DNA of 64,000 nt, from contig JALGQZ010000001.1 of assembly GCA_023105745.1 (NCBI GenBank), positions 54,444,937 to 54,508,936 on the forward strand. The letters are read 5' to 3'. The position numbers and the translations under genes were made by a program. The DNA comes from Austropuccinia psidii. Taxonomy: Eukaryota; Basidiomycota; Pucciniomycetes; Pucciniales; Sphaerophragmiaceae. Shown in pieces: positions 57,810-64,000 of the stretch. Within the stretch, counting starts at the first letter, position 1, and the number at the start of each line of letters is the position of its first letter. The notes below the pieces were generated by a model. The model saw only the letters and a program-made list of their open reading frames with translations. It had not been told where the DNA came from and searched no databases.

Positions 57810-59136
57810 AAGATAGACAAAAATTGCCATATCTTAAGCCAACTTCTAATGAAAGACTGCAAAGACCCATCACTTTCATCAAAACTAGATGAAACATGGA
57901 AAAAGGCATATGATGAAGGAAGATTCCACCTCCTTGATGGAATCCTTTACCATAGAACAAAAAACACATGTGTTATGGCCTTAACAGATAGAACCCTGAT
58001 AAACACTATTTTACATGAGTGTCATGATAGTGTTGCAGCTGGACACCTTTCAGAAGACAGGACACTAGAGAGGGTAAAAGCCTGCTCTTGGTGGGCAAAT
58101 TGGAAGAAAGATGTTATAGAATACTGCCAAACCTGTGACAGATGTCAAAAAGCCAACAGAGCCACAGGAAAGAAATTTGGAATGATGATCCAAATCCAAG
58201 AACCAAAATCCCCTTGGGAAATAGTTTGTATGGATTGGGTAACAGCATTACCTCCAGGAGGAGATAGAAGCTATAATGCATGCCTAGTATTGGTTGACAG
58301 ATATAGCAAAACTCCCATTTTCCTACCATGTCACAAAGATGACACAGCTATGGACACAGCTATAATGATATGGAATAGAGTTATTATCCATACAGGCTTA
58401 TTCCAGAATATTACAAGTGACAGAGACCCAAAGTTCACTTCAGCATTATGAACAAATCTCCATAACTTGTTTGGGACAAAGTTATCATTCTCAACAGCTT
58501 ACCATCCTCAAACTGATGGTTTATCAGAAAGAATGATACAGACGTTAGAGGACATGATCAGAAGATACTGTGCTTATGGGCTAGAATTCAAAGATTCTGA
58601 TGGTTTTACCCATGATTGGTGTACACTAATACCAGCTCTTGAACTGGCATATAAAACATCAATCCATTCTTCTAATGGCAAAAAACCAGCAATACTAGAA
58701 AAAGGTTGGAATCCAAGACTTCCTTATGATACCCTCAAAAAGGACTTAGTGGATATACATCCAACAGCAAGCAGTTTTAAGATAATGCTTGACAAAGCAA
58801 GACACCATGCAAACAGATGTATGCAAGATTCTTTCAAATATGCAAAAGAAAGATGGGATAAAAGTCATAAGCCACCTGATTTCAAAATGAGAGACTTGGT
58901 CCTAGTATCAACCCTTAATTTCAATAACATAAAAGGCCCAAAGAAATTAAAAGATTCCTTTGCAGGACCATTTATGATAAAAGCACTTCATGGACCCAAT
59001 GCTGTGCAATTGGAACTCACAGGTGAACTAATGAACAAACACCCAACTTCCCCTGTAAGTCTAATAAAACCTTACAGCACAAGTGACAAGGAGTTATTTC
59101 CACTAAGAAATAAACCCCCACTTCAAATTCCCCCCT
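57810..59136 (+). pseudogene. Element C integrase
   Basis: The H2C2 domain is intact: HECHDSVAAGHLSEDRT and CQTCDRCQKAN. The DDE core has D in VCMDWVTALPPGG, D in ITSDRDPKFTSAL, then a TGA at 58449 where Trp-Thr-Asn is expected, and E in TDGLSERMIQTLEDM. ALELAYKTSIHSSNGKKPA and LEKGWNPRLP mark the core end. DLVLVSTLNFNNIKGPKKL and KDSFAGPFMIKALHGPNAV are the C-terminal GPF-type domain. Apart from the single TGA, 57849-59270 is open, so this is the best-preserved integrase here. Confidence 0.92.
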
Positions 59137-59328
59137 TGGAAGAAGGAGAGGAAAAGAAAATAGTAAAACTTCTTAAAGAAAGAAGGACAAGAAACAAAAA
59201 AGAAAGAGAATACCTTGTAAGGTATAGAAATTCAACTCAAGAAGATGAATGGCTACTTGAGAAAGATTAAACAAATGCTGATAAACTACTAAGAAGATTC
59301 AGACATGAAAGAAAGCCTGAAAAATAAA
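59137..59328 (+). pseudogene. Element C divergent chromodomain
   Basis: The last part of pol reads KKIVKLLKERRTRNKKERE, then EYLVRYRNSTQEDEWLLEKD, a TAA at 59268, and KLLRRFRHERK. Spacing and the pattern EYLVRY ... EDEW ... EKD resemble a chromodomain (compare YLVEWKGF ... TWEP), with aromatic positions altered. It would guide integration, possibly with different histone preference from E1/E2. Confidence 0.65.
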
Positions 59329-59431
59329 AAAGTTAAGCATTATTGAGCTTCAAGACTAACAAAGTCTATTGAAGAGGCAGGACAGTGGATGATACCCTAA
59401 TTACACATATCAGATTGTGGTACAATATTTT

Positions 59432-59445
59432 TTGGTGGTAGGGAA
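59432..59445 (+). promoter_or_regulatory. Polypurine tract of element C
   Basis: TTGGTGGTAGGGAA abuts the 3' LTR start TGTGAACC. It is shorter and less pure than in element B. Confidence 0.65.
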
Positions 59446-61425
59446 TGTGAACCTTTGAGATATGACCACATACCCAAAAAAGGTCACAAGAAATATTTAA
59501 TATAATTATACATTAAAAATAAGTACCTGGAAGCTACAAAACTACCATAAATTGGTATAAAACTTGGTTTAACTTAAAAACCAATGAATAAACATGTGAA
59601 ATAAATTACACCATTGGATTCCCCATGGTAAAATACACATATACCATTTTTATGGCATATCTGTAGAGTCAATATTTAATAAGTTATAAGTAATAATACC
59701 TTATAAAAGACACAAATCCTTACTTATTTCAAAATCCAATGTAACAACATGTAAAATAAATAGTACCATTGGATTATCCATAAGAATACACACATGAAAT
59801 AATTAATAAGCTAAGCTTCAAAATCAATACTTAAGGAATTAACCCGAATATATGCACTTTTTTGGTCAACGCATATATTAAAGGATTTTAGCTAATATCT
59901 CTTGAATTATGCATGATAGAGTGATGAACCAAAAATAAAGTCATCACTTAATTACTGTAGAAATACAGATATGAAGTTTATTTCACAAGTTATAAACAAG
60001 GCTAAAACCTGTAAGGAATTATTGATTAAAATCAACAGAGCTGTTGACCACTTTGTTTTGAAAGTGGTCCAAACTTAAAATAAGTGGACAGTTGGATTCT
60101 ACTAGTTCATTAGTGAAGAATGATGTATTTTCCATTATAATATTCAAGGTATAACCCCTTGAAATCATAGTCTGAAGTTTAAAATATTAAATTTCAACAG
60201 AAAAGATGAGTTACAAGCAAAATCATCAAAAATAGAATTTTGATGATGTAATGAAATGCTATTGGCAGCATAATGAAGTTATGCCAAGCTATCAGAATTC
60301 ACTCTCTGAAGTGCTGTAGAGTGGAAATATTGAAAGTTATTAAGGATCAAAGTTTGAGCTTAATTTGATCATTTATGATCACTCACTGTAACCTTAAATT
60401 AAGTTCAACAGTCATATAAGTGATAAAATTGGTGAATACTATTAGTTTATGATTATAACTAATAAAATCCACGAAATTTGGGGTTCTGCCAAGCATTTGA
60501 CGTCATCAAACTTAGAGTTATAGTGATAACTCTAAATAATGGCGTAATAATGATGTAATGAGGTTTGATCATGATGTAATCATCACCAAACCTTAAAATA
60601 TTGATCAATTCCAGTGGATATGATCCATACACGTGTACTAGAAGCCTGTTGGACTCTAGGAGGGAGGTATTTACTATAAATAGAGCTCTTTTTACTCTGT
60701 TTTCCCCCAGATGCATCAAAAACATTAAATTAATACAATAAAAAGGTAATTTCTTTATTCTTTATATATAAAACTTTTATATTATTAAAGACCAAAGATC
60801 ATCTTATTATATTCATCAGTTTTGACGTGATTAAATCATTTATTTAATTGTTTTTGTTAAAAATATCTCTAAAATCCCATTTCCACGTAAAAATCAAGAA
60901 TATTTGTAATCTCTCTATTTTTTATTGTAAATACAATTTGGATAAGTTGTATTTATATTATTTGGTGTGAAATATCTCCAAATTATTATATTAAGTATTA
61001 AAAGTAGGTTGTTTTCTCTTATTATAATAATTTTCTCTCTATTATTCTTTTAATAATTCTTTAATTAATGTAAATAGTATTTATATTAATTTATAACTTT
61101 AATATTAGTAATATTATTGTTATTAATTGTTTTTTACTAATAAAAAAAAAATTTTTTACCCCTTTATTATTTTTTTGTAACAATAATAAAGTGCTTTTGA
61201 ATATATTAATTATTTTATATTAATATATTTATTATATTATATTATATTTTATAATATAAACTATATTATCATATTTTATTAATAATATTTTACGCCATAA
61301 TTATAATAATTCTTTATTATTATAATTATTTTTTATCTTATTTATTTCATTTATAAGGACATTCATAGTACAATAAGTTAAATATTAGTAATTTTTACTT
61401 ATTGTTTCATAGTCAAACCTTACAT
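59446..61425 (+). repeat. 3' LTR of element C
   Basis: This 1980-bp partner of 50825-52807 has the TATA box at 60675-60682. It ends CCTTACA followed by the tttac duplication. Beyond it the minus-oriented solo LTR resumes. Confidence 0.94.
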
Positions 61426-61577
61426 TTACACATTAGATTCTGAGTTAATGCCAAGTTTATACCTATTTATGGCATTTTCATTGGCTTTAAGATAATTATT
61501 AAGAGTATAATTATTATAAAGGTTTTCTTGTGACTTTTTTTTGGATACGTCGTCATATCTCAAAGGCTCACATCTAG

Positions 61578-61622
61578 GTTATATTTGATATTTTTAAGCT
61601 ACCACATAGACTCACCCTGACA
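61578..61622 (+). repeat. 3' LTR of element D, terminal 45 bp
   Basis: The fragment following the tctag duplication ends ACTCACCCTGACA. It matches the end of the 5' LTR of D (ACTCAACCTGACA at 42137-42149). It completes the LTR cut at 48982. Confidence 0.8.
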
Positions 61623-61627
61623 GTTGC

Positions 61628-64000
61628 ATGATTTATTATTATTCATCATTATAGCCCTAGGTTTATTACATAATATTTCTGAAATATTTTTATTATTAAC
61701 CTTTATGAATGGTGCCAGCTTAAATACCTAAATATTACATCATTCATTAAGTGTATGATTGCAGAACTCCTCCATAGTGAACACAAAAAGTAAGAAAATA
61801 ATGCTTTCCATAACTTATATGAAAAGAACTATACCTACAATAGACTTGAGCTTAAGGTTCAGATGAGACTTCATTAAAAAAGCTTGATAATATCCAAAAA
61901 CAAAACTCAGATAATTATATTACCCAAGTAAACCCCTATTTTTCAGGATTTTTCTTTTTGAAGATAATTTCTGTTGAAATTTTCTATTTTAGCATCAAAG
62001 ATATGTTAAAAGGGCTTTTAGATAGCTCTCTTGATCAAATATTTAATTATTAATAGCTTTTATAATAGTAGAGTAAACTTGGAAATCATATTTGGGGCTT
62101 TCATCAGCCTCAAAATAAATTGGTCAGCTGCACAATAGGAAATAATAATACTTGATTATGTGTGCACTCATAAGATTTGATATTATTTTTTTAATGTTTA
62201 TATTGAATCTAATTAATCTATTGTATTAGATTGAAATTATTCAACAAGAAATGATTAATGTTTATACTTCAAAAATTCCAAAGTTCATTATTCAGAAATC
62301 CATTTTTGTGTAGATATAGTGACAGGTGTATATTTCTTATGAAATAGTTTATTTTCAATTTCTAATATAAGCCCAAACATTTTATGAAATTTCTTTTTTT
62401 CAATTTAAGTACCTGATCTCCTGTGGTACTCCAAAAATCTATTCTTTATCCAAAAAATGCCAAGTGTTAATATGTGAAAAAAGAAAAGTAAATCATTTGA
62501 AAATAAAGATCTCCCCTTCAAATTGTATCTTTCCTCAAAAGATATATTTGATAGAGTTCAAAATTATTTCTGTGAAGACCTTCTGTAAAGAGCTTTTACA
62601 GAAAATGGATTTATTATCTCACATTTGTATACTGCATCATATTCTGTACAGATCACATTCCATCAAATTCCACAGGAGGAACATAGATTTATAATCCACC
62701 TACAGAACCAAGAATTTTCATTGTTAAACCTTCTTCCACTCTCAAATTTCTCTACTATTATTCTAAAAATTGCAGAAATTTCTTTCTATCACAATGAAGA
62801 AAAAAAAGAAACATTCACCAAACTGGCTGACTTCAGAAGAATAAAAGCTCACAAAATCTTGAATCAATGCTCTACAAGGCCCAGAGTCTGGAAAAAATCA
62901 AATGGAAAGGAAATTCTATGTTGAAAGGGACACAAAACTTCAATTATTTAAGCAACATACACCATGGAAAAAATTTAGAGCCTGGAGGCATTATGGTATT
63001 CCATACCTATCATTCCAAAGTTCAGATTCACTATAGCACAATTAAGAAGGTAATTAATATATAAATATATAATATGATAAAAATAAGAGTAAAATAAACT
63101 TATATAAAGCTCACAAAGATACCTAGCTAACTTTAATCACTATCACAAAAAGTGGCTACACCTGAAAGCAGGTGTTGAACTTCAAATTATCTTGAACCCA
63201 TCCTAGAATCAGCTCTGACCCTTCCTCTGAAGTATATTGAACCCAGGATTTGAATGTTTTTAATATTACAGGAAATTCAAATCTACTGGAATATTAGGGA
63301 ATTTCCAATATGTGAACTCTTCTTTCAGCTTTATAATATACAAATATAATACATCATACAAAACTTTCTCCCAGATATATGTTCATATTAATACAAATAA
63401 TAGCTACTATGAAGATTTGAGCCCACAGATGTCTTCTTCATTTCAAAACTCACATTTGTTTTGAACAAAAGAAGTATTTTAAGCCACTTCCTAATAGGGA
63501 GATAATTTTCATATTCCTGGATTGGTCACTTATCATTACTTTGAAATAATAATTCTTGGTGTTTCTTCAAAAAATAGCTTAAATATGAAAACAAGCTTTC
63601 AAAAATTAGGACTATACTTGAGAAACTGACTTATCTCATATTTATTGTGTCTTATATGATCCATTTCTGTAATTTGAGAAGAAAAGAATGAAAAATTTGA
63701 AAGAGCTTTTGAAGAGAATTACTTCCAGAAGGAAAAAAATTAAATAGATATAGTTTTTTTATTCTTTATTGATTTAAGTGTGACTTGAAAGTCTTTAATT
63801 TTCTGATTCCTTTATATCATTGATAAATTTTCTTTGAGTATAATTTCTATCCTGTAAAGAGAAAAGAGGGATTACTTTTGGGGTTGTGGAGGTTGAGTTT
63901 TTAAGTAAATAGATCTATAGTAGGCTCTGTGAAGCAAATGCTTTCTACTACAAAAAATTTACAAAGGTGTGAAGGAATAAGCACTCTCAGGGTTTGAAGG
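61628..64000. other. AT-rich right flank
   Basis: No gene is recognised. Open frames of 65-99 codons at 62464-63064 show no motif. At 62994 the sequence TGGTATTCCATACC and some 20 following bases resemble the start of the E3 LTR, so an E3-family LTR may begin here and run out of the window. The similarity fades within 50 bp. Confidence 0.5.

Larger units (their letters stand above)
50825..61425 (+). mobile_element. Element C: best-preserved Ty3/Gypsy retrotransposon
   Basis: LTRs lie at 50825-52807 and 59446-61425 (TGTGAACC...CCTTACA), with perfect tttac duplications (50820-50824 and 61426-61430). Internal order: primer site, spliced first ORF, coiled-coil gag with CCHC knuckle, retropepsin, RT, RNase H, H2C2/DDE integrase, divergent chromodomain, purine tract. 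Lesions are a few stops, several of them TGA where Trp is expected, and one frameshift near 57640. It is inserted in a solo LTR of its own family in opposite orientation. Intact duplications and similar LTRs make it the youngest event in the right cluster. Confidence 0.94.
48983..61572 (-). repeat. Solo LTR of family C (minus), split by element C
   Basis: The parts are 48983-50824 and 61431-61572. Read on the minus strand it starts TGTGAGCCTTTGAG and ends AAACCTTACA, as the element C LTRs do. It is flanked by perfect tctag duplications (48978-48982 and 61573-61577). The reassembled length is 1984 bp, against 1983 and 1980 for the LTRs of C. It is therefore a complete solo LTR into which a relative later inserted. 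Confidence 0.92.
40755..61622 (+). mobile_element. Element D: gag-protease-only LTR retrotransposon, heavily decayed
   Basis: Its LTRs are 40755-42149 and 47581-48982 continued at 61578-61622. Internal sequence 42150-47580 contains a TGG-type primer site, gag relics, a protease relic and then immediately the purine tract. No RT, RNase H or integrase motif is present, and the spacing from protease to LTR (about 100 bp) leaves no room for one. This fits the TR-GAG type of non-autonomous element that borrows pol from relatives. No matching target duplication was found at the outer ends (atttc and gttgc). A family solo LTR sits in its gag. Its 3' LTR holds the family C solo LTR and element C. Confidence 0.8.

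Noticed and set aside
62464..63064. Cluster of short plus-strand ORFs as a possible gene
   Set aside because: They are overlapping, in different frames, of low complexity and without motifs, so I cannot support a gene.

Overview
The window is a nested graveyard of LTR retrotransposons in AT-rich, visibly CpG-poor eukaryotic DNA. I see no host gene, tRNA, rRNA or CRISPR array. Every recognisable coding stretch belongs to Ty3/Gypsy-type elements: retropepsin, reverse transcriptase, RNase H, H2C2/DDE integrase and C-terminal chromodomain. The pol and gag families, and the odd LTR-encoded ORFs, look to me like those of rust fungi (Pucciniales), most like the gypsy-expanded myrtle rust Austropuccinia psidii. 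That assignment rests on recollection of protein style and could not be searched here.

Layout. 1-5953 and 61628-64000 are AT-rich flanks in which I recognise no gene. Element B (5959-40044, + strand) is a broken gypsy element with 1.78 kb LTRs. Two minus-strand chromoviruses are inserted in it: E1 (9767-19397) in gag and E2 (22100-35350) between RNase H and integrase. E1 carries a 209-bp mini-LTR insertion in its integrase. E2 is split inside RT by a solo LTR called E3 (27037-30947), which is itself split by another solo LTR, F (27421-29344). Element B's 3' LTR holds a 1.3 kb terminal-inverted-repeat element filled with a palindromic ATGCCAT array. Nesting on the left is therefore four deep (B > E2 > E3 > F), and most levels are supported by 5-bp target-site duplications.

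On the right, element D (40755-61622, + strand) is an old LTR element carrying gag and a protease relic but no RT, RNase H or integrase. Its gag contains a solo LTR of its own family. Its 3' LTR is split by a minus-oriented solo LTR of family C, and that solo LTR is split by a complete element C (50825-61425, + strand). C is the best-preserved element: its gag-protease-RT is nearly open, with a handful of stops, mostly at expected Trp codons, and one frameshift.

How the parts work. B and C share a plan: LTR, TGG-type primer site, a short spliced first ORF, coiled-coil gag with zinc knuckle, protease, RT, RNase H, integrase, divergent chromodomain, purine tract, LTR. E1 and E2 have a canonical chromodomain and no TGG primer site. 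The 14 nt beside their 5' LTR are instead complementary to a sequence in their own LTR at a plausible transcription start. This is the signature of Tf1/sushi-type self-priming, and here it is coupled to a conserved GC-rich hairpin. All elements carry disabling lesions, so the locus looks fossil.
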